Source of the DNA: Candidatus Latescibacterota bacterium | GTDB lineage: Bacteria > Latescibacterota > UBA2968 > UBA8231 | Assembly (NCBI GenBank): GCA_007136405.1 | Contig: SLHA01000090.1 | Coordinates: 1-54,136 of the forward strand | DNA length: 54,136 bases | Reading direction: 5' to 3' | Part shown: positions 45,471 to 52,525 of the stretch, piece after piece | Position numbering within the stretch: position 1 is the first letter of the stretch | How the letters are laid out: each line of letters begins with the position of its first letter | The notes under the pieces: generated by a model | Database searches by the model: none | Told to the model about the DNA's origin: nothing | Seen by the model: the letters and a program-made list of their open reading frames with translations, nothing else | Position numbers and translations under genes: made by a program

Positions 45471-46523
45471 TCAATGCAGTTCGTAGGTTTCGTACGGCGC
45501 CGTGCAGGGATTGCCGCGGCTGACGTGCAGCCGGCCCGCCTCCGGTTCCGCGATGATGCTGAACACGGAGCTCCAGAAGCCGTCGCCGGGGTGCTGGTTA
45601 GGGTGACGGCATATCGAATACGGGTAACCCTCATGGTCACGCAGCGCCTGCTTCAGGCCGGAGAGCAGCACGGGGCGATCGAGCTGTCCGAGCAGCTTGT
45701 CCATGCGGGTTTTGCGCGGTTGTGACTGGATCAACTCAGGGAACTCCCGGTTGATATGCTTCAGCTGTGGATGCAGGCAATGGTTGGTATGGGTGAGCCA
45801 ACCCTCCGCTGCCGCGGTTAGCACGTGGACTGCGTCGATCGTCACTTCCAGATCGGCAGCCCCCTCCGGCGTGGACAATACGATGTTGGCTGGTATGGCG
45901 CGTTCAGCCTGCTCCACGACCCTGACCGCACCCTGCAGACTGGTACTCTCGTAAATTCGACGCACCATGAAGTAGTGGGGCACACCACGGTTGCGGCTGG
46001 GGGCCGGCAGCGTGTTCAGGCACAAACCCATGCCGGCATCGTTCACTCCGATATAGGCTATCAGACCCGCCTGGGTCACATCCATCATGGCCGGCTTGCC
46101 GTCCGGACGCCGGATGAGGACCACGGTAAACGGATCCAGTGCCGGATCATTGTCCCAGTTCTGGCCGATCAGGCGCTGCTGCGTGGCGGTCACCTGGCCG
46201 TTCAGGGAAAACGCGGTGCACCCTCCTTCAGGACGCAGTTGATTACGTGTCTGCAACAGCATGAGACGTTCGAGCGGCACCCCGGAACCCTCTGCCATGC
46301 CGCTCATCTCAGCCAGCAGATCCGGCGCGTACGCCTCGACATAGGGAATGCAGGACTGTGCCACAGCCATGGCGGATTCCGGTGCGACCCGCATGGATAT
46401 GTTGACTCGTTCGAGGGCGATTGCGGCAAAGGCGCGGATTTCCTCACGCGCGGCCTCACCCAGTTCACGACCGAGCTGGCGCGGTCGGCCGCGCACTTCG
46501 ATCTCGCGGTAACGTGGGGGCAT
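45471..46523 (-). CDS. C45-family (acyl-CoA:6-APA acyltransferase-like) Ntn hydrolase
   Basis: A 350-residue protein of the C45 peptidase/acyltransferase family. The likely nucleophile is C102 in EGGCTAFSL; active members are made as precursors that self-cleave before this Cys. QNWDNDP and a late RHPNQHPGDGFW are typical. There is no signal peptide, so it is probably cytoplasmic. The SD (AGGAGA) lies inside a short palindrome CTTCTC-CT-GAGAAG (46529-46542). Substrates of bacterial C45 proteins are mostly unknown; amide or acyl-peptide hydrolysis is the family expectation. Confidence 0.8.
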   Translation of the reverse strand: MPPRYREIEVRGRPRQLGRELGEAAREEIRAFAAIALERVNISMRVAPESAMAVAQSCIPYVEAYAPDLLAEMSGMAEGSGVPLERLMLLQTRNQLRPEGGCTAFSLNGQVTATQQRLIGQNWDNDPALDPFTVVLIRRPDGKPAMMDVTQAGLIAYIGVNDAGMGLCLNTLPAPSRNRGVPHYFMVRRIYESTSLQGAVRVVEQAERAIPANIVLSTPEGAADLEVTIDAVHVLTAAAEGWLTHTNHCLHPQLKHINREFPELIQSQPRKTRMDKLLGQLDRPVLLSGLKQALRDHEGYPYSICRHPNQHPGDGFWSSVFSIIAEPEAGRLHVSRGNPCTAPYETYELH

Positions 46524-46874
46524 GGATGCTTCTCCTGAGAAGGTGCATACACGAAAAAGCCACGGTTCTTCTGCACAGCGATGAATGGCCCGGACTGTAA
46601 CGGTCCGGGCGACCGGCTGCGGGGAAAAATGCGCCTGTTCATCTGCAGCGGCAAACGCGGGACACTGTCAGGATGCCTTACAGGGATAGCTGGGCGATGA
46701 TCGGTCACGCACCCGGAGGCGCGGACAACAGGCGGCGGCTGATCCGGGAGTGCCGCGGGCATGGTTGATCAGGGTGGGCCGAGTGCGTATTATGATGGCA
46801 GGGAGATCGACGGCCTTGGTGGCTGATGCACCTTCCGGACGCGGTGGCAGCTCTTTACATGACATGTTGAGGAA
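46524..46874. other. Divergent intergenic region, C45 peptidase / zapA
   Basis: 351 bp. It holds a hairpin GCCCGGAC-N7-GTCCGGGC (46588-46610), with no U-run, in the C45 leader and the zapA promoter (46765-46793). I looked for a 6S RNA because it neighbours zapA in some bacteria; nothing convincing. Confidence 0.5.
46765..46793 (+). promoter_or_regulatory. Candidate zapA promoter
   Basis: TTGATC (46765-46770), exact 17-bp spacer, TATTAT (46788-46793, 5 of 6). Leader of ~75 bases to the zapA start; a GAGGAA SD precedes it. Confidence 0.5.
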
Positions 46875-47267
46875 ATGACGCAGAATAGACAGCAGGTAAA
46901 AGGTGTTCTCGTGCGTATTTACGGCGAGGAATACCCCATCTCCAGTTCGACGGATCCCGAGGAAGTCCAGCGCATCGGCGAGTATGTCGACCAGAAGATG
47001 CGGTCGATCGCTTCACAACACTCCGGCAGGGTGGCCAAAGCCACGCTGGCCGTGCTGGCTGCCATGGAAATCACCAGCGAACTGTTCGACGTCATACGCG
47101 AGCAAAGCGAGCTGACGGAAACCGCCCAGGAAAATCTGCAGCGGCTGAACAGGCTGGTGGACGAGCGCGCCGGCATGTATACATCCCTTTTGAAGCACAC
47201 CCAGGACTACCGTCGACATCTGCAGGATGAGCCGGTTCACCAGCCGGAGGCCAAGCGCGGCTCATGA
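46875..47267 (+). CDS. zapA: Cell division protein ZapA
   Basis: A 130-residue ZapA, the small FtsZ-bundling protein of the Z ring. The N-terminal globular part (VRIYGEEYPISSSTDPEEVQ, then IGEYVDQKM) and the following long coiled coil (~45-110) match the family. The Pro/Gln-rich tail is extra. ATG follows GAGGAA. It overlaps the next, FliL-like gene by 4 bp. Confidence 0.9.
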   Translation: MTQNRQQVKGVLVRIYGEEYPISSSTDPEEVQRIGEYVDQKMRSIASQHSGRVAKATLAVLAAMEITSELFDVIREQSELTETAQENLQRLNRLVDERAGMYTSLLKHTQDYRRHLQDEPVHQPEAKRGS

Positions 47268-47668
47268 GGAGCCGGGTATGCCCCGCAGCCTGCCGCTTCG
47301 TGCTGGCGGGCGTGCTGACCCTGGCTGGATGTGCCAGTACTCCGGTCTACGTGGAAGCCGAATGCCCCGTGTTCAGTGACCTGGGTGTGGTACGGGCCAA
47401 CCCCGCGGGCGTTCTTGACCGGCACCTCTCCGTTGAGGCCAGTTTCCGGGTCTGTCCGCCCGGAGACGGGCTGGAGGAAATACGGCGCAGGCACATCGAA
47501 CTCAGATTCGAGATGCTGGCACTGATCAGCGCCATGACGTTGGACGAGTTGACGGATCCCTTGCGAGTGGAGCACATTCAGCACGCGCTGCGGGAGCTGG
47601 TCAACGATCGCGTCATGCGCACTGGACGCGTGGTCGATGTGTATGTGACCGCCTTCGAGTTGAAATAA
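47264..47668 (+). CDS. FliL-like lipoprotein
   Basis: A 134-residue lipoprotein: signal peptide ending in LTLAGC (lipobox) and a C-terminal half that resembles the FliL family tail (RHIELRFEMLALISAMTLDE, then VVDVYVTAFELK). FliL stabilises flagellar stators, but no flagellar gene is in the window and this protein is anchored as a lipoprotein rather than by a TM helix. Because it is translationally coupled to zapA, an envelope or division role is as likely as motility (inference). The internal cysteines (AECPVF, RVCPPG) might form a disulfide. Confidence 0.6.
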   Translation: MRSRVCPAACRFVLAGVLTLAGCASTPVYVEAECPVFSDLGVVRANPAGVLDRHLSVEASFRVCPPGDGLEEIRRRHIELRFEMLALISAMTLDELTDPLRVEHIQHALRELVNDRVMRTGRVVDVYVTAFELK

Positions 47669-47734
47669 CCGCACATACGGCGCCGGCCTTGACGGCCCGC
47701 ATGCCCTCGCCGCTCGACCTCTGGCCGCCTGTTC

Positions 47735-49102
47735 TCAGGTCTGCTGCAGGAGATCTCCGGCTTCGTCACACAGCTGCGCGGCCTGGTCCGCCGAGGTGCT
47801 CTCGGCTACGATACGAACTACAGGCTCCGTGTTCGATGGCCGCAAGTGGAGCCACGGACAGTGCATATCCCCCGACAGGTACAGCTTGGCCCCATCCTGC
47901 ACGGGATGCAACCACGCCCGCGGGTACCGTTCACGCAGCAGGCTGACGGTACGCTCCAGCTGTTCCCTGGTGGCTGGCACCTTGCGTTTGTGGATGGAGT
48001 AGGCGGGCAGGTCGCGCACGAGCTCGCTGAGTTTTTTGCCGGTTCGGGCCAGAAGCTCCAGGATGACCGCCACTCCCACCGCAGCATCGCGTCCCGGATC
48101 GATCTGAGTGAGCACCACCCCGCCGCTGCCTTCGCCTCCGACCACCGCTTTTTCCCTTAGCATGGTCTCCACCACGTTGACTTCACCCACAGCGGTCAAT
48201 ATGACCGGACAGCCGTGCCGGCTGGCCGCGTCGGTTACGGTCTGAGAGGTGGACAGTGTGGTCACTACAGGTCCCGGGGTGCGCGACCCGATGGCCTCCA
48301 CCGCCAGTGCCAGGGTATAGTCTTCGCCGGTTGGATTGCCGTTTTCATCGACCAGAGCGACGCGATCGGCATCCGGATCGATGGCGAAGCCGACGTCACT
48401 GCCACTGTCTCGCACGGAGTCGCTCAAGTCGGTCAGATTCTCCGGCAGCGGTTCGGGTTCGTGGGCGAAACGGCCATCCGGGGTCCCGTTGATGAGCCGG
48501 TGAGGCACTCCCAGCGCGGTCAGCAGTTCCGGGATGAAGAGGGCTCCCGTACCGTTGCAGGGATCGACCGCGGCGGTCAGCCCGGCTCCACGTATCAGAT
48601 CCGCGTCCACATGGCGCATGATACGGTCCAGATGCCGGCGGTTGACCCTGGCCGGCTCCACCTGCTGGTAACTACCGCCGGCAAGCTGGGGAAATTCACC
48701 GGCATGGTACAAATCTACTACCCGCTGACCTTGCTCTGCGTTGAGAAAGACGCCGTCGGCGCGAATCATCTTGAGCCCGTTCCAGGGGTTCGGGTTGTGA
48801 CTTGCGGTGATGATGAGGGCGCCCTTGGCGTCCAGCTCCGTGACCATCAGCTTGGCACCCGGGGTAGAACAGACACCCAGGTCCAGAACATGGCAGCCGG
48901 CCGACTGCAGGACCTGGCTGATGGCGTCGGCAAAAACGGCGCCGGAGGCACGCGTGTCACGGGCCAGTACGATCCGTGCCGGGGGTTCCAGCGATGCGGC
49001 GAAGGCGGCGGCGAAGCGACGTACCACGTCCAGGGTCAGTGACTGATCCACCAGGCCGCGTATGCCGGAGATACTGACGATCAACGGAGCTTGTTCAGGC
49101 AT
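47735..49102 (-). CDS. glmM: Phosphoglucosamine mutase / phosphomannomutase family
   Basis: A 455-residue alpha-D-phosphohexomutase. All four active-site loops are present: phosphoserine TASHNPNPWNGLK, metal loop IDPDADRVAL, sugar loop GEGSGGVVL and phosphate loop RPSNTEPVVRI. The GEGSGG form favours phosphoglucosamine mutase (GlcN-6-P to GlcN-1-P for UDP-GlcNAc), though archaeal-type phosphomannomutases look similar. ATG 49102 follows AGAGGA. It is downstream of, and likely co-transcribed with, the small SAM-hydrolase-like fragment gene. Confidence 0.85.
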   Translation of the reverse strand: MPEQAPLIVSISGIRGLVDQSLTLDVVRRFAAAFAASLEPPARIVLARDTRASGAVFADAISQVLQSAGCHVLDLGVCSTPGAKLMVTELDAKGALIITASHNPNPWNGLKMIRADGVFLNAEQGQRVVDLYHAGEFPQLAGGSYQQVEPARVNRRHLDRIMRHVDADLIRGAGLTAAVDPCNGTGALFIPELLTALGVPHRLINGTPDGRFAHEPEPLPENLTDLSDSVRDSGSDVGFAIDPDADRVALVDENGNPTGEDYTLALAVEAIGSRTPGPVVTTLSTSQTVTDAASRHGCPVILTAVGEVNVVETMLREKAVVGGEGSGGVVLTQIDPGRDAAVGVAVILELLARTGKKLSELVRDLPAYSIHKRKVPATREQLERTVSLLRERYPRAWLHPVQDGAKLYLSGDMHCPWLHLRPSNTEPVVRIVAESTSADQAAQLCDEAGDLLQQT

Positions 49103-49139
49103 GGGTCCTCTTGACGAAAACGGGGTGGGAATATCGGCA

Positions 49140-49421
49140 TCAAAGCAGTTGCAGGGTGAACCGGTCCTGGCGCTGCAAGCCGAGACTGGCGGCAGCACTG
49201 CCGTCACGCACGGCAATCTCCAGACGGCCGGTGCTGCCGATCAGTGCCAGGCATGAGCCGCTGGGACCATAGGCGTGGGCGCGGCAGGGGCCCGTCAGTT
49301 GCCGTCCATCCGGCAGCACGATGCGGCAGCGGGCCGGAGCGGGCGGGAGCATGGCCGCGGCGATGAGCCGTGCCGCCCGGGGCGACCTCCATAGCGGGCA
49401 TATCAAGGCTGGCTTGTTCAT
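49140..49421 (-). CDS. Stand-alone C-terminal domain of SAM hydrolase (DUF62-like)
   Basis: A 93-residue frame. From about residue 35 to the end (GRQLTGPCRAHAYGPSG, then LALIGSTGRLEIAVRDGSAA) it reads like the C-terminal beta-barrel of SAM hydroxide adenosyltransferase / chlorinase-fluorinase proteins, normally ~260 residues. The N-terminal catalytic domain is absent; the DNA upstream is the divergent beta-propeller gene. It may be a decayed remnant or a real single-domain protein. There is no clear SD at ATG 49421. It lies 37 bp before glmM. Confidence 0.5.
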   Translation of the reverse strand: MNKPALICPLWRSPRAARLIAAAMLPPAPARCRIVLPDGRQLTGPCRAHAYGPSGSCLALIGSTGRLEIAVRDGSAAASLGLQRQDRFTLQLL

Positions 49422-49521
49422 GGAGACATAATGTAAGAGATTGATAGTTGAGGTTCCACCAGGGCAGCACGCTCGAGCGGTGCTCTTGACAGGTTCCTGA
49501 GCCAGCGATTATCGTCTTGTG

Positions 49522-50826
49522 ATGAACTTGATTCGGCTGACCATCCTCGTTGTATGCGCTGTTGCCTGTGTTCGTTTTCCGGGCATCTCGCGCGACCGCT
49601 TGCCATATGCACCTCCTGGACAACTGGAGGTGAGTTTGTTCAGCCATACGGCAACAGCGCAGTTGACCTGGACGGCTGCGGACCGGGGGCATTTCCGGCG
49701 GTACGACATCCAGCGCAACGACGGTGACGGCTTTGTCACCCTGGCCACGCTGAACGCACGGGAGGATACGCAGTATGTCGACACCGGGCTGTATTCCAAT
49801 GTAAAATACCGGTACCGGATCGCCCACTGGCTCGGCAGCGGTGACACAGAGCACAAGGTGTACAGCCTGGAGGCTTCCGGCGGTATCCATCTCTTCATGG
49901 AAAGCTGGCGGACGGATGCTGATGGGGATTCGCTTCTGCCCACCCGGGTGGCCGTCGACAGTCGGGGAACGGTGCTGGTTGCCGGCGCTGGTGGGGGCCG
50001 GGTGGTCCGCTTCGACGCCGCAGGCCATCCTCTGGAGCCGCTCCGTTATACGACAGAGCCCCTCGCCAGTCTGGCGGCCGGGGCCCTGGACGGACCCGGA
50101 CTGGCGGTGGACTCCCAGGACAACCTCTACGTAATATACAATGAGATGCAGGAAGGAGACCGGCCAACCGCGCACTGGAGCAAATTCAGCGTCACGGGAG
50201 AGTTGCTGTGGACGCGTACGTTGGCCGGCTTGTTTGCCCGTCATGTGGCCATAGACGGGCAAGACAACATATTTATAGAGAGCATCAGCCAGTTGCAGCA
50301 ATTCGCCCCGGACGGAACCCGGTTGGGAGTGCAGCACGTTCCCGCAGTGCTGGTTGCCAGCCTACGTATGTGGGGCGACCGGTTCGCCGCACTGATCGAG
50401 CCCATGCGTTTGATCGATGCGGACTGGGGCGCGCCTCGCCTGGTGGTGTACGAGGGCATGGACCGGCAACTTGCGGATGTGGTGATCGGTCGTGATCCGT
50501 TCTCGGAGCGGGATACCGGAGAGGGTCTGTTGCAGCGGCCCACGGATTTCGCCGTGGCCGGAGACGGCAGACGGGTGTTCATAGTCAACGCCGGTTTGAA
50601 CCGGGTGGACGTATTCGATGGCACGCGTTTTTTGACGAGTTGGGGCCGTGCCGGGACCGGCGCCGGCGAGTTTCGTTTCCATGGAAGAGCTCCGGTGGTG
50701 GATGACACCATGTCGGGTACAGTGGTGGCACGGGACGTAGTGGCTGGCGGCATCGCCTATGGCCCCGGGGGATACATTTACATTGCCGATCCATTCAATG
50801 AGCGAATACAGAGGTTTCGGCCATGA
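49522..50826 (+). CDS. Secreted FN3/NHL beta-propeller protein
   Basis: A 434-residue exported protein. The signal segment IRLTILVVCAVAC suggests lipidation at the Cys, but the lipobox is imperfect. Residues ~35-115 look like a fibronectin type III domain (RRYDIQRNDGDGF, YVDTGLYSNVKYRYRI), and the rest like NHL-type propeller blades (GPGLAVDSQDNLYVIYN, HVAIDGQDNIFIES, GIAYGPGGYIYIADPFNERI). ATG 49522 or the adjacent GTG 49519 may start it; no SD is clear. It overlaps the next gene by 4 bp. Probably a surface or periplasmic binding scaffold. Confidence 0.7.
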   Translation: MNLIRLTILVVCAVACVRFPGISRDRLPYAPPGQLEVSLFSHTATAQLTWTAADRGHFRRYDIQRNDGDGFVTLATLNAREDTQYVDTGLYSNVKYRYRIAHWLGSGDTEHKVYSLEASGGIHLFMESWRTDADGDSLLPTRVAVDSRGTVLVAGAGGGRVVRFDAAGHPLEPLRYTTEPLASLAAGALDGPGLAVDSQDNLYVIYNEMQEGDRPTAHWSKFSVTGELLWTRTLAGLFARHVAIDGQDNIFIESISQLQQFAPDGTRLGVQHVPAVLVASLRMWGDRFAALIEPMRLIDADWGAPRLVVYEGMDRQLADVVIGRDPFSERDTGEGLLQRPTDFAVAGDGRRVFIVNAGLNRVDVFDGTRFLTSWGRAGTGAGEFRFHGRAPVVDDTMSGTVVARDVVAGGIAYGPGGYIYIADPFNERIQRFRP

Positions 50827-51761
50827 GAGGCCTGTTAGCCTTGCTTTTAGGGTATGTCGTCTGTTGCAGCATCGTACCGGCTCAGGCTCAGATGAGAGCC
50901 CGCTACGATATCTGGGCCCGTGAGGAGATACGTTTTCTGAACCAGAGGGTGGCCCAGGAACCGGAAGACGCCCGTCTGCGTGTTCGGCTGGCTAACGCCT
51001 TGTTCAACGACGGCCGCCTCCACGAAGCCCGGGAACAGCTGGAAGAGGCACTGCGGTTGCAGCCGGACATGGCAGAAGCGCACTGCAATCTAGCCGTGCT
51101 GTTTCACCGGCAGGGCAACATGAGACTGGCCCGGGAACACTATGAAGCTGCGCTGCGGCGGGACAGCACCATGGTCGAGGCTCTGGCGGGACTGGGGGCT
51201 TTACTGAGTTCGATGGGTGAACCGGAGGCCGGCGTGGTCTACCTGGAAAAAGCGCTGGCACGCCAGTCCAGGAGGCTTACGGTGCGCTTCAATCTGGCGG
51301 TGGCCTATTACCACACCGGGCAATACAGCAAAGCCATACAGCATTTGGAGGAACTGCAGGCCGCCGATGCCAACTATCCGGGCGCCCGGCTGGCCATGGC
51401 TAGAGCCCGATATGGTCTTGGTGTGCAGTTGTTGGAGTCGCAACGTCCCCGAGAAGCGCTGGAGGCGCTGCAGCAGGCTGTGGAACACGCGCAGGGCGAG
51501 GCCCACTGGTTCTACGTCAAAGGGCTGGCGCTCATGGCGTTGGATGAGCTGGAGGAGGCCGCCGAGGCTCTGCGGCGCGCCGTGGAGCTCGAGGACACCT
51601 TCATTCCTGCCCTGCACAACCTGGCAGTAGTCTACAATCAAATGGACAGGAACGAGGAGGCGTTGGTATACTTCAGGCGCGTACGCGCCCTCAGTGACGA
51701 CTTGTCCACCCTAGAGGCCGTCATGGATGCCAGCTACCACCTTTCCGACCTGCCGCGCTGA
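50823..51761 (+). CDS. Exported TPR-repeat protein
   Basis: A 312-residue protein with a signal peptide (LLALLLGYVVCCSIVPAQAQ) and seven or so TPR repeats from residue ~40 to 290 (for example AREQLEEALRLQPDMAEAHC, AREHYEAALRRDSTMVEALA). It is translationally coupled to the beta-propeller gene; the two likely form one periplasmic or outer-surface complex (inference). No enzymatic motif is seen. Confidence 0.75.
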   Translation: MRGLLALLLGYVVCCSIVPAQAQMRARYDIWAREEIRFLNQRVAQEPEDARLRVRLANALFNDGRLHEAREQLEEALRLQPDMAEAHCNLAVLFHRQGNMRLAREHYEAALRRDSTMVEALAGLGALLSSMGEPEAGVVYLEKALARQSRRLTVRFNLAVAYYHTGQYSKAIQHLEELQAADANYPGARLAMARARYGLGVQLLESQRPREALEALQQAVEHAQGEAHWFYVKGLALMALDELEEAAEALRRAVELEDTFIPALHNLAVVYNQMDRNEEALVYFRRVRALSDDLSTLEAVMDASYHLSDLPR

Positions 51762-51847
51762 GCCGGACTCGGTCGCCATCCACTACTTTCAATCCCGCCT
51801 GCCACGCCAAAAAGACGGCATGGCCTGGTGCCGGGATGCGTTTCGGT

Positions 51848-51876
51848 TTGACGACGGGACACTGTTGCAATATTTT
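51848..51876 (+). promoter_or_regulatory. Promoter upstream of infA leader
   Basis: TTGACG (51848-51853), exact 17-bp spacer, TATTTT (51871-51876). Transcription from ~51883 would run into the terminator at 51966-52011. Confidence 0.5.
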
Positions 51877-51965
51877 ATGTTTTTGCACCGGTTTTCGTGC
51901 CTGAAGCATCTCATTCGGGAGAGGCTATGACCTGTTGAGTTGTCACTGTCAGGATTGACCAACAG

Positions 51966-52011
51966 CGAGCAGCTCTCTGAGAAAAGCCATCTCAGCGGTT
52001 GCTCGTTTTTT
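51966..52011 (+). terminator. Intrinsic terminator/attenuator before infA
   Basis: Outer stem CGAGCA (51966-51971) with TGCTCG (52000-52005), inner stem CTGAGA (51977-51982) with TCTCAG (51990-51995), loop of 7, then T6 (52006-52011). The clearest intrinsic terminator in the window. It may also end the TPR transcript 200 bp upstream. Confidence 0.7.
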
Positions 52012-52070
52012 GTATCGGCTCGAAGCCGGCAACCTGTAGGTGAGTACAACCCTGTTACCAGGCGGTTAGA

Positions 52071-52289
52071 ATGGCCAAGGAAGAGGCAATCGAGGTGCAG
52101 GCCGTCGTCAAAGAGGCGCTGCCCAACGGGTTTTTCAAGGTGGAGATGGAGAACGGGCATGAGATCCTCGCCCATATCTCCGGTAAGATGCGAAAGTATT
52201 ACATTCGTGTCCTTCCGGGAGACCAGGTGACGGTTGCCGTTTCTCCGTACGATCTCAGCCGCGGCCGGATCACATTCCGTAACCGCTGA
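52071..52289 (+). CDS. infA: Translation initiation factor IF-1
   Basis: A 72-residue OB-fold protein, the normal IF-1 length, binding the 30S A site with IF-2 and IF-3. Core motifs [40 protein letters not shown] and the terminal TFRNR are canonical. It is a single gene here, not within a ribosomal-protein operon, and its leader carries the terminator described above. The stop codon is inside the first unit of a 15-bp tandem repeat. Confidence 0.97.
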   Translation: MAKEEAIEVQAVVKEALPNGFFKVEMENGHEILAHISGKMRKYYIRVLPGDQVTVAVSPYDLSRGRITFRNR

Positions 52290-52343
52290 GCCCGCAAACG
52301 CTGAGCCCACAGTAGCTGGGCCCGCAAACGCTGAGCCCGCAAT
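52284..52343 (+). repeat. 15-bp x 4 tandem repeat beginning in the infA stop region
   Basis: Four contiguous units: cgctgagcccgcaaa, cgctgagcccacagt, agctgggcccgcaaa, cgctgagcccgcaat. The first unit contains the last sense codon and stop of infA (CGC TGA), so the array seems to have been seeded from the gene end. Confidence 0.85.
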
Positions 52344-52525
52344 GTCTGCTACTTATGCAAGCCGGGACTGCGGCTCATCGGTCGCATGGGTGGTGGTCAG
52401 GCTTTTGTCCCATCTCTGCGGCAAGCGCCTCGGACGGTCAGGTCGAGGCGCCGGTGGCGTGCCATGCAGCGCCGGGTGTGCCTCCCATCCACCGGATATG
52501 TAGCCCATAGAAAGAGGGGAAAGGC

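Larger units (their letters stand above)
51762..52070. other. infA leader region
   Basis: 309 bp with a promoter (51848-51876), a short SD-preceded open frame ATG ACC TGT TGA (51927-51938, peptide MTC, SD GGGAG at 51917-51921), and an intrinsic terminator (51966-52011) ahead of infA. Either a ~125-base small RNA or an attenuated infA leader. Confidence 0.5.

Noticed and set aside
46524-46874. 6S RNA gene next to zapA
   Set aside because: Only a short hairpin is present; the long bulged rod of 6S RNA is not seen.
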